A stretch of DNA of 64,000 bases from an uncultured Lentibacter sp. (GTDB lineage Bacteria; Pseudomonadota; Alphaproteobacteria; Rhodobacterales; Rhodobacteraceae). Below are positions 18,815-28,096 of this stretch, one piece after another. The first letter of the stretch is position 1. The number at the start of each line of letters is the position of its first letter. The notes beneath the pieces are model-generated. The model saw only the letters and a program-made list of their open reading frames with translations. It searched no databases and was not told the DNA's origin. The DNA lies in NCBI RefSeq assembly GCF_937123735.1, contig NZ_CAKZKL010000028.1:331684-395683 (forward strand), read 5' to 3'. The translations under genes and the position numbers were made by a program.

Positions 18815-19792
18815 ATGAGCCAGACCGATACGCCAGACGAAATGGACGGCTCCAGCGCCCCGCTGATCGAGCATCTGGCTGAGCTGCGCACCCGGCTCAT
18901 CCGCTCGGTGATGGCCTTTCTGGTCGGTATCATACTGGCCTTTACGGTGGCCGAGCCGATCCTTCAGTTCTTGCTCGAGCCCATCGAGGAAACCCTGCGC
19001 ACGCTGGGTGACCCGGACCCGACGCTGCAATATACCTCGCCACAGGAATATCTCTTTACGCTTTTCCGCATTTCCATGGTCTTTGGCTTTGCGCTGGCTT
19101 TTCCGGTCATTGCGTTTCAGATGTGGCGGTTCGTGGCGCCGGGGCTTTACAAAAACGAGAAGGGGGCTTTTCTGCCCTTCATTATTGCGTCGCCGGTGAT
19201 GTTCCTGCTCGGCGCGTCTTTTGCGCAATTTGTGGTGACACCGCTGGCCATGCAGTTCTTCCTCGGCTTTGCCGATGTCAGTTCGATTTTTGCCAACCTG
19301 CTGGCCCAAAGTGTTGAGAGCCTGCCCGAGGCGGCCCCTGCTGTGGTGCCCGAAACCGCCGAGGGCCTCAAGATCACCTTCTTTGGGAAGGTAAATGAAA
19401 GCCTTGATATCACACTGAAATTTATAATTGCCTTTGGCATGTGCTTTCAGCTTCCTGTGTTGCTCACCTTGATGGGCAAGGCCGGGCTTGTCAGCTCCGA
19501 GGGGCTTGGGGCGGTGCGCAAATATGCGATGGTTGGCATCCTTTTGCTGGCGGCACTGGTGACACCGCCGGATGTGATCACCCAGCTTATTCTCTTCACG
19601 GTTGTCTATGGCCTGTATGAAATCTCGATCCTTCTGGTGGGGCGCGTTGAGAAAAAGCGCGACGACAAGCTGCGCGAAGAGGGCTATTTTGACGACGAGC
19701 AAGAAGAGTTTGACGACCCGCTGATGCGCGAATTTGACGAAGACCTCGCAGCCGAAGAAGACGATGACGGCATGGTGGACAAGAGCACATGA
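18815..19792 (+). CDS. tatC: Twin-arginine translocase subunit TatC
   Basis: Six-helix membrane protein that recognises the twin-arginine signal. It has 325 residues. The N-terminal motif SSAPLIEHLAELRTRLIRS and the loop FPVIAFQMWRFVAPGLY are diagnostic. The periplasmic loop between helices 3 and 4 is extended (about residues 155-200, rich in Glu and Pro), and the C-terminus is strongly acidic. It overlaps the DUF815 gene by 4 bases (ATGA). Confidence 0.97.
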   Translation: MSQTDTPDEMDGSSAPLIEHLAELRTRLIRSVMAFLVGIILAFTVAEPILQFLLEPIEETLRTLGDPDPTLQYTSPQEYLFTLFRISMVFGFALAFPVIAFQMWRFVAPGLYKNEKGAFLPFIIASPVMFLLGASFAQFVVTPLAMQFFLGFADVSSIFANLLAQSVESLPEAAPAVVPETAEGLKITFFGKVNESLDITLKFIIAFGMCFQLPVLLTLMGKAGLVSSEGLGAVRKYAMVGILLLAALVTPPDVITQLILFTVVYGLYEISILLVGRVEKKRDDKLREEGYFDDEQEEFDDPLMREFDEDLAAEEDDDGMVDKST

Positions 19793-20628
19793 GCGAAGAG
19801 CTGGCGCGCATAGCGGCAGCCCTTGAGCGCATGAGCCCGCCCCCGCAGCCTGCGCCCGACTTTGCCCAGGGAGAGGCCTTCGTGTGGCAAGTCGAGCCAG
19901 ACCGCCTCAGCCCTGTTGAGAAGGTCAGCCGGGTTGATCTGTCTTTGCTGATCGGCGTGGCGCGTTCGCGTGACACGCTCTTGGAGAACACCCGCCAGTT
20001 TGCGCGCGGATTGCCTGCCAACAATGCGCTTCTCTGGGGCGCGCGCGGCATGGGCAAGAGCTCTTTGGTGAAGGCCGTCCATGCGCAGGTCTTGAGTGAG
20101 GGGCACCCGCTCAAGGTCGTCGAGCTGCAACGCGAGGATCTGCCCAGCGTCACCCGGCTGTTGGCATTGTTGCGCCAGTCGGAGGCGCGGTTTATCCTGT
20201 TCTGCGATGATCTGTCGTTCAGCCACGACGATGAGCATTATAAATCGCTCAAAGCGGTGTTGGATGGCGGCATCGAAGGACGGCCTCAGAATGTGCTCTT
20301 TTATGCAACATCAAACCGCCGTCACCTGATGCCCCGCGACATGATCGAAAACGAGCGCTCAAGTGCAATCAACCCGAGCGAGGCGGCGGAAGAAAAAATC
20401 TCCCTCAGTGATCGCTTCGGCCTCTGGCTCGGCTTTCACCCCTGCACGCAGGATGAATACCTCGCAATGATCCGCGGCTACTGCGCCCATTTCGGCATCA
20501 CCCAGCCCGAAGATGTTCTGCGCGCCGAGGCGATTGAATGGCAAGCCACACGCGGCGCGCGCTCTGGTCGCGTGGCTTGGCAATATGTCACCGATCTGGC
20601 GGGCCGTATGGGCATCCCGCTGGCCTGA
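19789..20628 (+). CDS. DUF815 AAA-like ATPase
   Basis: P-loop ATPase of 279 residues in the DUF815 family. The Walker A motif WGARGMGKSSL lies at about residues 83-93, and a Walker B-like FILFCDDLSF at about 133-142. The later stretch LFYATSNRRHLMPRDM is a family signature, resembling sensor 1 of AAA proteins. The biochemical role is unknown. The 4-base overlap with tatC suggests coupled translation and perhaps a link to export, but this neighbourhood may only be a genus-level habit. Confidence 0.85.
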   Translation: MSEELARIAAALERMSPPPQPAPDFAQGEAFVWQVEPDRLSPVEKVSRVDLSLLIGVARSRDTLLENTRQFARGLPANNALLWGARGMGKSSLVKAVHAQVLSEGHPLKVVELQREDLPSVTRLLALLRQSEARFILFCDDLSFSHDDEHYKSLKAVLDGGIEGRPQNVLFYATSNRRHLMPRDMIENERSSAINPSEAAEEKISLSDRFGLWLGFHPCTQDEYLAMIRGYCAHFGITQPEDVLRAEAIEWQATRGARSGRVAWQYVTDLAGRMGIPLA

Positions 20629-20633
20629 CCAGC

Positions 20634-20750
20634 TCTTTCTTATTGCTTTAAATATCCCGGGGGGTCTGGGGGGCTGGCCCCCCAGCTGTCCTGTGGTGCG
20701 GGGGACTAGTCCCCCGCCAGGATCTGATTGCGCGCAGCGCAATTCGAAAA
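20634..20750 (-). repeat. Dispersed intergenic element (copy 5)
   Basis: Starts 6 bases after the DUF815 stop: CTTTCTTATTGCTTTAAATA, then TCCCGGGGGG. Hairpins follow: GGGGGGCTGGCCCCCC, GCGGGGGACTAGTCCCCCGC and a TTGCGCGCAGCGCAA type. It lies between convergent genes. Confidence 0.85.
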
Positions 20751-20761
20751 ACCTTTGCGCG

Positions 20762-21970
20762 CTATTGCAAATAGGGCAGCGGATCGACGCTTTCAAAGCC
20801 CTTGCGCACTTCGAAATGTAAAAATGCCGGCTCCCCGTCGCGCAGGCTGGCCAGTTTTTGGCCGCGTGTGACGCTCTGGCCCTTTTTCACCACAATATCT
20901 CCGACATTGGCATAGACCGTCAGCAGATTGTCCGGGTGCTTTACCACAATGATCGGCACCTGATCGGCATCCGAGGTGATGGCGGCCACGGTGCCGGCTT
21001 CGGCGGCGCTGATGGTGCTGCCGGCGGCGGCGGCGATGTCAATGCCGTCGTTCTTGCCCTTGGCATATTCGCGGATGATCTTGCCGCGCAGCGGATAGGC
21101 AAGTTGGCCGGTGCTGGCGGCCTGTGATTGGGCCTGTGATTGGGGTTGTGTCTGGGCCTGTGGTTGGGGCTGTGACTGGGCTGGTGATTTGGCCGGGTCT
21201 GTGGCCGGGCGTGCGGCGGGCAGATCCTGTGGCAGGGGTTGGGTGGCACTGGGGGGCAGTGGCGTGGCTGTTCCGGCTCCCGGTTTGGACGGCTGCGCCG
21301 CGCTTGCGGCTTGTGCGGGCTGTTGCGCCAGAGGTGTGGGTATCAACAAGAATTGCCCCTCGCGAATGCCAAAGTCGCTGTCCAGCCCGTTCCACTCTGC
21401 CAGGGCGCGCACCGAGACATTGTAAAGCCGGGCCACGGTATAAGCGGTTTCACCGCGTGTCACCTTATGGCGGATCGGCTCGATCTGGGCTGCGCTGGCG
21501 GTGTTTTGTGCGGTGGGCGCGCGGCTCTGTTCGGGCGTCACGCGGGTGAGGGCGGTTTCGGCCAGCTCGGTGATGTCGACATCGGCGGCCCCTGCTCCTG
21601 TTGTCGGCAGGGCCGTGGCGGGCGCATCAACCCGCTCGGGCAGGGCAATGATCTCGCCCTGGCGCAGGCTGTCGCCGCTCTGGATGCCGTTGTAACGGGC
21701 CAGCGCCTCAGGGTCGCTGCCGATCCGCCGTGCGAGGCTGCCCAGCGTGTCGCCCGATCGGGCCACGGCCACTTGGTAGCTCGGGTAGGAGATGATGCCG
21801 CGCGCGTCGGTTTGCGGGCGCTCCGTGCTGGCGGCGCGGGCGGCAGACGAGGTGTCCATCCGCGAGCCAAGCTTGCCGCGCAGGTCCAGGTCCAGGGGGG
21901 TGTCACAACCGGCCACAAGCGCAAGCGCGGTGCTTGCGGCCATCATCTTACGGGCAAAACCTCGGGTCAT
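20762..21970 (-). CDS. NlpD-like lipoprotein with two LysM domains and a degenerate LytM/M23 domain
   Basis: Cell-wall protein of 402 residues. It starts with a lipoprotein signal peptide (lipobox LVAGC, lipidated Cys22). Two LysM peptidoglycan-binding domains are at about 65-111 and 168-211. A Gln/Pro-rich linker (250-290) leads to a LytM fold (about 300-395). The usual zinc residues are not kept: the HxxxD region reads KNDGIDIAA and the HxH motif reads FLHFEVR. Like E. coli NlpD, it is therefore more likely an amidase activator than a peptidase. Its place after surE and pcm on the same strand matches the classical surE-pcm-nlpD order. Confidence 0.88.
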   Translation of the reverse strand: MTRGFARKMMAASTALALVAGCDTPLDLDLRGKLGSRMDTSSAARAASTERPQTDARGIISYPSYQVAVARSGDTLGSLARRIGSDPEALARYNGIQSGDSLRQGEIIALPERVDAPATALPTTGAGAADVDITELAETALTRVTPEQSRAPTAQNTASAAQIEPIRHKVTRGETAYTVARLYNVSVRALAEWNGLDSDFGIREGQFLLIPTPLAQQPAQAASAAQPSKPGAGTATPLPPSATQPLPQDLPAARPATDPAKSPAQSQPQPQAQTQPQSQAQSQAASTGQLAYPLRGKIIREYAKGKNDGIDIAAAAGSTISAAEAGTVAAITSDADQVPIIVVKHPDNLLTVYANVGDIVVKKGQSVTRGQKLASLRDGEPAFLHFEVRKGFESVDPLPYLQ

Positions 21971-22049
21971 CTCGTTTTCCTCATTTGAACCCTTGTTGAT
22001 CAGGGCTTATTGGTGTCCGTTGCTTTTGTCTTTGGCCCGCTGTTTTGGG

Positions 22050-22706
22050 TCAGCTGTCTTTGCTCAACCCTTCCAGCAGCGGCACAAAGCGCACGGGGCG
22101 CAGCTCTTCATAGTCAAACCCCTCGTCCAGCCGGGTGACTTTGATCAGGCTCTGGACCGCATCAGACTGGCCGACGGGCACGATCATGATACCGCCGATT
22201 TTGAGCTGCGCCAAGAGCGGGCCGGGCGGGTCTTCTGCGGCTGCGGTCACGATGATGCGATCAAAGGGGGCCTGCTCGGGCAGCCCGAAGCTGCCATCTC
22301 CGGCAAAAGCGGTGACATTGCTCAGGTCAAGCTGTTCAAACAGCGCCTGGGTTTCGCGCACCAGCCGCCTGTGGCGCTCGATCGTGTAGACCCGCCGGGC
22401 CAGCTGGCTGAGAATGGCCGCCTGATAGCCCGAGCCGGTGCCCACTTCGAGCACCTTGTCACGCGGGCCCACTTTGAGCGCCTGGGTCATCAGCCCGACC
22501 ACTGAGGGCTGGGAGATGGTCTGGCCACAGGCGATTGGCAAAGGTGTGTCTTCATAGGCGCGGTTTTCAAAGGTGCCGCGCACGAAATGGCCACGATCAA
22601 TCTTTTCCATGGCCCCGAGCACCCGGGCATCTGTGACGCCTTTGGAGCGCAGCGTGTAGAGAAATTGCATTTTCTGCTCGTGTGGCGCGAGCGGGGCGTC
22701 ACTCAT
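22050..22706 (-). CDS. pcm: Protein-L-isoaspartate O-methyltransferase
   Basis: Repairs isoaspartyl residues in aged proteins using S-adenosylmethionine. It has 218 residues from the ATG giving [13 protein letters not shown]. The SAM motif [15 protein letters not shown] lies at about residues 84-98, and the family stretch [13 protein letters not shown] before it. The start overlaps the end of surE by 8 bases, so the two are translated together. The downstream partner is the NlpD-like gene. Confidence 0.95.
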   Translation of the reverse strand: MSDAPLAPHEQKMQFLYTLRSKGVTDARVLGAMEKIDRGHFVRGTFENRAYEDTPLPIACGQTISQPSVVGLMTQALKVGPRDKVLEVGTGSGYQAAILSQLARRVYTIERHRRLVRETQALFEQLDLSNVTAFAGDGSFGLPEQAPFDRIIVTAAAEDPPGPLLAQLKIGGIMIVPVGQSDAVQSLIKVTRLDEGFDYEELRPVRFVPLLEGLSKDS

Positions 22707-23484
22707 CTTGGAGGCTCCGAAACTGCGCGAGCATGTCATGGGCGGTCAGATCGGCCCGCATGGGGGTGACAGAAATATAGCCCTCCAGATTGACATCCGC
22801 GTCCGAGCCCGGCGTTGCGGGCACGCGCTGATCATGGCCCTTGATCCAGAGAAACCGCCGCCCGGAGGGCGACAGATGCGGCTCAACACCGAAGGTGACG
22901 CCCTGGCGAAAGCCCTGCGCCACGGCGCGGCTGCCCTTGACGTCTGCGGCGGGAACGGGCGGGAAGTTGACGTTGTAAAACAGCCGGTAGTCTTGTTGCT
23001 CGTCCGGCTGCGCGGCGAGGATCTTGCGCAGCAGCGCGCCACCGTGCACTTCGGCGGCCTCAAACGGGTTGTCGATCTCGATATTGTGCGGGCCCAGATA
23101 TTGCGAAAGCGCCACCGCGGTCAGACCTTGCAAAGCGGCCTCCATCGCGCCGCCCAATGTGCCAGAATAGAGCGCGTTTTCGGCAGAGTTGTTGCCACGG
23201 TTGACCCCTGAGAGCACCAGATCGGGGCGCTCTGGCAGGATGTCATGCAGCGCGGCGAGCACGCAATCGGCAGGCGAGCCCTCGGCCGCAAACCGTTGCT
23301 TGCCCATTTTTTGCACCATCATCGGGTGTGTGTAGCTGATGCAATGGCCAACGCCGGATTGTTCGAAAGCGGGCGCGACCACCCAGACCTCCCCTTTGGG
23401 GCCAGCCAGATCCCAGGCGATCCGCTCCAGAGATTTGAGCCCCGGAGCGTTGATGCCGTCGTCATTGGTGAGAAGTATCCGCAT
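22699..23484 (-). CDS. surE: 5'/3'-nucleotidase SurE
   Basis: Metal-dependent nucleotidase of 261 residues. The N-terminus [15 protein letters not shown] carries the metal-binding Asp8-Asp9. The motif [18 protein letters not shown] (about 92-109) is the SurE signature. The start lies right before this conserved N-terminus; a longer reading adds 26 unconserved residues. It is the first gene of surE-pcm-nlpD. Confidence 0.96.
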   Translation of the reverse strand: MRILLTNDDGINAPGLKSLERIAWDLAGPKGEVWVVAPAFEQSGVGHCISYTHPMMVQKMGKQRFAAEGSPADCVLAALHDILPERPDLVLSGVNRGNNSAENALYSGTLGGAMEAALQGLTAVALSQYLGPHNIEIDNPFEAAEVHGGALLRKILAAQPDEQQDYRLFYNVNFPPVPAADVKGSRAVAQGFRQGVTFGVEPHLSPSGRRFLWIKGHDQRVPATPGSDADVNLEGYISVTPMRADLTAHDMLAQFRSLQDE

Positions 23485-23595
23485 GGGCCCGCCTGCCTGT
23501 TGTTTTGTTTTGAATAAACGAGGGGGCATGACAGGGCAAGGCAGGCTGACGGATGCCGGCAAGAATAGAGTCGTTTATGCGACAGTTTCTTCAGG

Positions 23596-23742
23596 TTTCG
23601 CAGTGCGCTGCGCGCAATCCGACCCGCGCGGGGGGCTGGTCCCCCGCATCACAGGATAGCTGGGGGGCCAGACCCCCAGACCACAGGACAGATGGGGGGC
23701 CAGCCCCCCAAACCCCCCGGGATATTTGGAGCAATAAGAAAG
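23596..23742 (+). repeat. Dispersed intergenic element, long form (copy 6)
   Basis: Contains a TTGCGCGCAGCGCA-type hairpin, a GGGGGCTGGTCCCCC hairpin and two further GGGGGGCCAGCCCCCC-type hairpins. It ends CCCCCCGGGATATTTGGAGC, then AATAAGAAAG, 1 base before the stop codon of the SDR gene on the other strand. It fills most of the gap between surE and the SDR gene. The rest of that gap holds no gene. Confidence 0.85.
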
Positions 23743-23743
23743 A

Positions 23744-24388
23744 CTAGAGGTTCAGGCTTTGAAGGAGGCGGGCGGCCTCGGCGGCAGGTGGGGCCAATGC
23801 GGCGCGGTCTTCGCCCGGAAAGAAGCGTGCGCGCAGGGCTGTGGCCAAAGGCGCAGGCGTGAGGATATGCACCTTGGGGCCGGTTTTGAGCGTTTCGGCC
23901 GCCCAGCTGCGGGCGAGGGCAATCTGGGCTGTTTTGGTCGCGCCATAAGCGCCGAAGAATTTCTGGCCGCCCTGGCTGTCTTCAAAGAACAGCGCGTGGC
24001 TGTCTTTTTTCAGAAGGGGCGAGACAAAGCCAATCAGCCGCCCTGTGGCGGTGAGGTTAATTGCGACGGATTTTTCCCAGCCGCCCATATCCATGTGGTC
24101 TGCGGGCGACAGCGGCGCGGCGTGGGCCGCTGTATGGGCCCAGAGGTCGATCTGGCCCCAGCGGTCATAGATCGAGCGGCAGAGCTGGGCCATTGCATCC
24201 GGGTTGGTGATGTCCATGGGGGCGAGGGTGGCCTCGCCGCCTTTGGCTTTGATGCGGTCGTCGAGGTCTTCCAATGCGCCGGTGGTGCGGCCCACGGCGA
24301 CGATGTGGTGGCTGCTGCACAGCGCTTCGGCCAAAGCCGCGCCAAGGCCGCGGGACGCGCCGGTGATGAGGGCGATTTTGTCTGTCAT
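23744..24388 (-). CDS. Short-chain dehydrogenase/reductase
   Basis: NAD(P)-dependent oxidoreductase of the SDR family, 214 residues. The cofactor loop is TGASRGLG (residues 9-16), the catalytic serine is about 138 and the YxxxK pair is Tyr148/Lys152. It is shorter than classical SDRs (about 250) because the C-terminal substrate loop is reduced. The substrate is unknown. It is on the same strand as purF and 31 bases after it, so probably in the cvpA-purF transcript. Confidence 0.88.
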   Translation of the reverse strand: MTDKIALITGASRGLGAALAEALCSSHHIVAVGRTTGALEDLDDRIKAKGGEATLAPMDITNPDAMAQLCRSIYDRWGQIDLWAHTAAHAAPLSPADHMDMGGWEKSVAINLTATGRLIGFVSPLLKKDSHALFFEDSQGGQKFFGAYGATKTAQIALARSWAAETLKTGPKVHILTPAPLATALRARFFPGEDRAALAPPAAEAARLLQSLNL

Positions 24389-24419
24389 GTCAAAGTCTTT
24401 CGCTGCACTCTTTTGAGGG

Positions 24420-25877
24420 TTACTCGGCGGCTTTCATCTCAAAGCCTTTTTCGATCATATCGGCGGGGATGACAGGGTATTCGCCGGAGAAGCAGGCGTC
24501 GCAATATTGCGGGCAGGCGTTGCGGCGCCCGTCTGCTTCGCCCACAGCGCGGTAAAGGCCATCCAGCGAGATGAACTTGAGGCTGTCCACTGCAAGATGC
24601 TGGCGCATTTCCTCTTCAGACATGGTTGCGGCCAGAAGCTTTTCGCGCTGCGGTGTGTCGACCCCGTAAAAGCAGGGCCAGGCCGTGGGCGGGCTTGCGA
24701 TGCGGAAGTGCACTTCGGCGGCGCCGGCGTCCAGGATCATTTCCTTGATCTTGCGCGACGTTGTTCCGCGCACCACGCTGTCATCCACCAGAATGACCCG
24801 TTTGCCCTTTATGAGCGCGCGGTTGACGTTGAGTTTGAGGCGCACACCCATGTTGCGGATCTGCTCGGTTGGCTCGATGAAGGTGCGGCCCATGTATTGG
24901 TTGCGGATGATGCCCATGGCGTAGGGGATGCCGCTTTCCTGGCTGAAGCCGATGGCGGCGGGTGTTCCGGAATCGGGCACCGGGCAGACCAGATCGGCCT
25001 CAACGGGCGCTTCGCGCGCCAGCTCCACGCCGATCTGGCGGCGGGTTTCATAGACCGAGCGGCCGCCGATGATGCTGTCAGGGCGGGAGAAATAGACATG
25101 TTCAAAGATGCAGAACCGCGAGGGTTGGCGGCGGAAGGGGAAGCTGCTCTCGACTGTGCCGCCACTGATGACCACCATTTCGCCGGGTTCGATCTCGCGC
25201 ACAAAGCTTGCGCCGATGATGTCCAGCCCGCAGGTTTCCGAGCTGAGCACCCAGCCCTCGCCGATCTGGCCAAGCACCAGCGGGCGCACGCCCAGAGGAT
25301 CGCGCACACCGATGAGCTTGGTGCGGGTCATGGCGACGATGGAAAACGCGCCCTCGACGCGGCGCAGCGCGTCTTCCATCCGCTCAGGGATAGTGCGCTG
25401 CAAGGAGCGCGCCATGAGGTGGATGATACATTCGGAATCCGAGCTGGACTGGAAAATGCTGCCACGCTCGATCAGCTCGCGGCGCAGGGCGTCGGCATTG
25501 GTGATATTGCCGTTGTGCGCGATGGCGGCACCGCCCATGGAAAACTCGCCAAAAAAGGGCTGCACATCGCGGATGGCTGCGCCTTTTGCGCCGGCGGTGG
25601 AGTAGCGCACATGGCCTATGGCCAGCGGCCCCGGCAGGGTTTCCATGAGGCTCTGCTTGGTGAAATTGTCGCGCACATAGCCAAAGCGGCGCACCGAGTT
25701 GAAGCCTGCCTCCGGATCATGGCTGACGATCCCGCCGGCCTCCTGGCCACGGTGCTGAAGCGCATGCAGCCCCAGGGCCACGAAATTGGCCGCATCGCTC
25801 ACACCGGTCACGCCGAAAACGCCGCATTCCTCCTTGAGTTTATCATCATCAAAGGGGTGGGCATAATGCGTGGTCAC
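24420..25877 (-). CDS. purF: Amidophosphoribosyltransferase
   Basis: First committed enzyme of purine synthesis, making phosphoribosylamine from PRPP and glutamine. It has 485 residues from a GTG start (MTTHYAHPFDDD) with a GGAG ribosome site 7 bases upstream. A 17-residue propeptide precedes the catalytic cysteine at about residue 18 (EECGVFGV). The PRPP loop is VILVDDSVVRGTTSRK. Late cysteines (PPTAWPCFYGVD and CPQYCDACF) fit the iron-sulfur-containing Bacillus type. It is preceded by cvpA, as in many proteobacteria. An upstream in-frame start cannot be excluded. Confidence 0.95.
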   Translation of the reverse strand: MTTHYAHPFDDDKLKEECGVFGVTGVSDAANFVALGLHALQHRGQEAGGIVSHDPEAGFNSVRRFGYVRDNFTKQSLMETLPGPLAIGHVRYSTAGAKGAAIRDVQPFFGEFSMGGAAIAHNGNITNADALRRELIERGSIFQSSSDSECIIHLMARSLQRTIPERMEDALRRVEGAFSIVAMTRTKLIGVRDPLGVRPLVLGQIGEGWVLSSETCGLDIIGASFVREIEPGEMVVISGGTVESSFPFRRQPSRFCIFEHVYFSRPDSIIGGRSVYETRRQIGVELAREAPVEADLVCPVPDSGTPAAIGFSQESGIPYAMGIIRNQYMGRTFIEPTEQIRNMGVRLKLNVNRALIKGKRVILVDDSVVRGTTSRKIKEMILDAGAAEVHFRIASPPTAWPCFYGVDTPQREKLLAATMSEEEMRQHLAVDSLKFISLDGLYRAVGEADGRRNACPQYCDACFSGEYPVIPADMIEKGFEMKAAE

Positions 25878-25976
25878 GGGGCAACTCCGAATCCGAGGGT
25901 GGCGTGGCCCCTTCATAGTCAGACCGGCGGCCCGTGTCACCCGGCGAAGCGCTCTCTTTTGATCTTTGCTGCGGAA

Positions 25977-26531
25977 TTATTCGCCGCAGCTGGCCACGAG
26001 CTGCTCGTATTGCAGGGTGATCCAGCCGAGGGCCTGCTCGGGGTCGCGCTCTTCGATTGTGCCGGTCATCTTGCCAAAGACCCGCGCGGAGCGGCTGTCA
26101 TCAATGGCGGTGATGTCTTGGGAGGTTATGACGGTTTCATAGACAAAAAAGGCAATCGCCACCAGCAAGATCCCCCGTGCGACCCCGAAGAGAAAGCCAA
26201 AGGCCTGATCGAGCCCGCCCAGCACAGAGCGTTGCACAAGGGCGGAGAACATGGGCGTGAACAGCGCGGCCACCACCAAGACAAGCGCAAAGATCGCGGC
26301 GGCACCGGCGATCATGGAGAGTTCGCAACTGTCGGATATGAAGCCGCCCAGGACGGGTATTTCCTTGACAAGGGGCTGCGCCTGGGGCGCAAAGACAAAG
26401 GCCAGCATTGCGGCGATGACCCAGCCCGCAATGGCCAGCCCCTCGCGCACGAGGCCGCGGGAGTAGGCCAAAAGAGCCGACACAACAATGATCAGGGCAA
26501 CGATGCCATCAACGATTGTAAAACCTTCCAT
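25977..26531 (-). CDS. cvpA: CvpA family membrane protein
   Basis: Inner-membrane protein of 184 residues with four hydrophobic segments. The family start MEGFTIVDGIVALIIVVSAL and the stretch YSRGLVREGLAIAGWV are recognisable. Its role in E. coli was described as colicin V production; a general cell-envelope role is now favoured. I chose the ATG, not the GTG two codons earlier, because GAGAG lies 5 bases before it. It lies 99 bases upstream of purF on the same strand. Confidence 0.9.
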   Translation of the reverse strand: MEGFTIVDGIVALIIVVSALLAYSRGLVREGLAIAGWVIAAMLAFVFAPQAQPLVKEIPVLGGFISDSCELSMIAGAAAIFALVLVVAALFTPMFSALVQRSVLGGLDQAFGFLFGVARGILLVAIAFFVYETVITSQDITAIDDSRSARVFGKMTGTIEERDPEQALGWITLQYEQLVASCGE

Positions 26532-26558
26532 GATCACTCTCTTTTCGTTACTTTGCGC

Positions 26559-27923
26559 TTAGCCTGCGCCAAAAATATCACCGACAAAGGTGGTTAGGTC
26601 TTCATAGCGCTTCGCGCTCAGCCCGGCTGTGGCCGGAGCCTTATCTCCCTTTGGCATAATTGCGCTGGAAAAACCAAGTTTTTGCGCTTCTTTCAACCGG
26701 TTTTCTGTTTGGGAGACCGAGCGCAGCGCGCCGGAGAGGCTGATTTCACCAAACACCACCGTGTCCTTGGGCAGGGCCGCGTCCTCGCGGGCCGACAAAA
26801 GCGCCGCCGCAACAGCCAGATCTGCGGCCGGTTCAGAGACCTTGAGCCCGCCCGCCACATTGAGATAAACATCAAGCCCCGCAAAGGGAATGCCGCAGCG
26901 CGCTTCCAGCACCGCAAGGATCATGGCAAGGCGTGAACTGTCCCAGCCGACCACGGTGCGGCGCGGCTGGCTGTGTGGGCTGGGGGCGACAAGCGCTTGA
27001 AATTCCACCAAAACTGGGCGTGTGCCTTCGATTCCGGAGAAGACAACCGAGCCGGGCGAGGGCTCTCCACGCTCAGAAAGAAACAGCGCTGAAGGGTTTT
27101 TTACCTCTTGCAGGCCAGCGCCCGTCATTTCAAACACACCGATCTCATCGGCGGGGCCAAAGCGGTTTTTTACAGCGCGCAGAATGCGGAATTGATGCCC
27201 GCGCTCGCCCTCAAAATAAAGCACGGTATCGACCATATGTTCGACCACGCGCGGCCCGGCAATCTGGCCGTCTTTTGTGACATGGCCCACAAGGATCACC
27301 GAGACGCCCTTGCGCTTGGCAAAGCTTGTCAGCTCATGCGCGGCCGCGCGGACCTGAGACACCGAGCCGGGCGCGCTGTCGACGGTATCGACCCACATGG
27401 TCTGGATGGAATCGATGATGGCGAGCTGGGGCTGTTCGGCCTCCAAAGTGGTGAGAATATTGCGCAGGTTGGTTTCGGCTCCAAGCCGGACGGGCGCGTC
27501 TTTCAACCCCAGCCGCTGGGCGCGCATACGCACCTGCGCAGAGGCCTCCTCACCTGAAATATAAACTGTTTTCAAACCACTAGACGCAAATTTGGCGGCG
27601 GCTTGCAACAAGACAGTGGATTTGCCAATCCCCGGATCACCGCCCACCAGGATCGCCGACGCAGCCACCAGCCCGCCGCCCAGCACCCGGTCCAGCTCGT
27701 CCATCCCGCTCAGCGTGCGCGGGGGCGGGGCCTCGTGTGTGGAGAGATCACTCAGCGGGATCTGGCCACCGCGTTGTGCGCCGATCGACTTTGAACTTGA
27801 GCCGTCGGAGAGGGGGGTGGCTTCGGTGATTGTGTTCCAGGCGCCGCACGAATCGCATTGGCCCGCCCATTTGGTGGTGGTTGCGGCGCAGCCGGAGCAG
27901 ACATATTGAATTTTTTTTGCCAT
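26559..27923 (-). CDS. radA: DNA repair protein RadA
   Basis: RecA-like ATPase that helps branch migration in recombination. It has 454 residues. A four-cysteine zinc finger (Cys9, 12, 23, 26) is followed by Walker A GGDPGIGKST (94-103), the RadA-specific KNRFG motif (252-256) and a Lon-like C-terminal domain. It ends 27 bases upstream of cvpA on the same strand, so radA-cvpA-purF may be one transcript. Confidence 0.97.
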   Translation of the reverse strand: MAKKIQYVCSGCAATTTKWAGQCDSCGAWNTITEATPLSDGSSSKSIGAQRGGQIPLSDLSTHEAPPPRTLSGMDELDRVLGGGLVAASAILVGGDPGIGKSTVLLQAAAKFASSGLKTVYISGEEASAQVRMRAQRLGLKDAPVRLGAETNLRNILTTLEAEQPQLAIIDSIQTMWVDTVDSAPGSVSQVRAAAHELTSFAKRKGVSVILVGHVTKDGQIAGPRVVEHMVDTVLYFEGERGHQFRILRAVKNRFGPADEIGVFEMTGAGLQEVKNPSALFLSERGEPSPGSVVFSGIEGTRPVLVEFQALVAPSPHSQPRRTVVGWDSSRLAMILAVLEARCGIPFAGLDVYLNVAGGLKVSEPAADLAVAAALLSAREDAALPKDTVVFGEISLSGALRSVSQTENRLKEAQKLGFSSAIMPKGDKAPATAGLSAKRYEDLTTFVGDIFGAG

Positions 27924-28096
27924 AATTTTGTATGTCTGAGCGCTGCGGGCAGGTCAACCGACTGTGGCCCGCCAAAGGCAAAGAGGTTGATCCAGGAAAT
28001 TCGGCCCAAAGCGCCCGGCCCAAAGCGCCCGTGCCAGAGTGTCTGTGCCAGAGCGTCCGGCGCACAGCGCCCGGAGCACCGCGTGCGGGGCGCTGA

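Noticed and set aside
24507..26597. A 696-codon open frame opposite purF and cvpA
   Set aside because: It lies antisense to two clear genes, has no recognisable motif, and long antisense frames are expected at this GC content.
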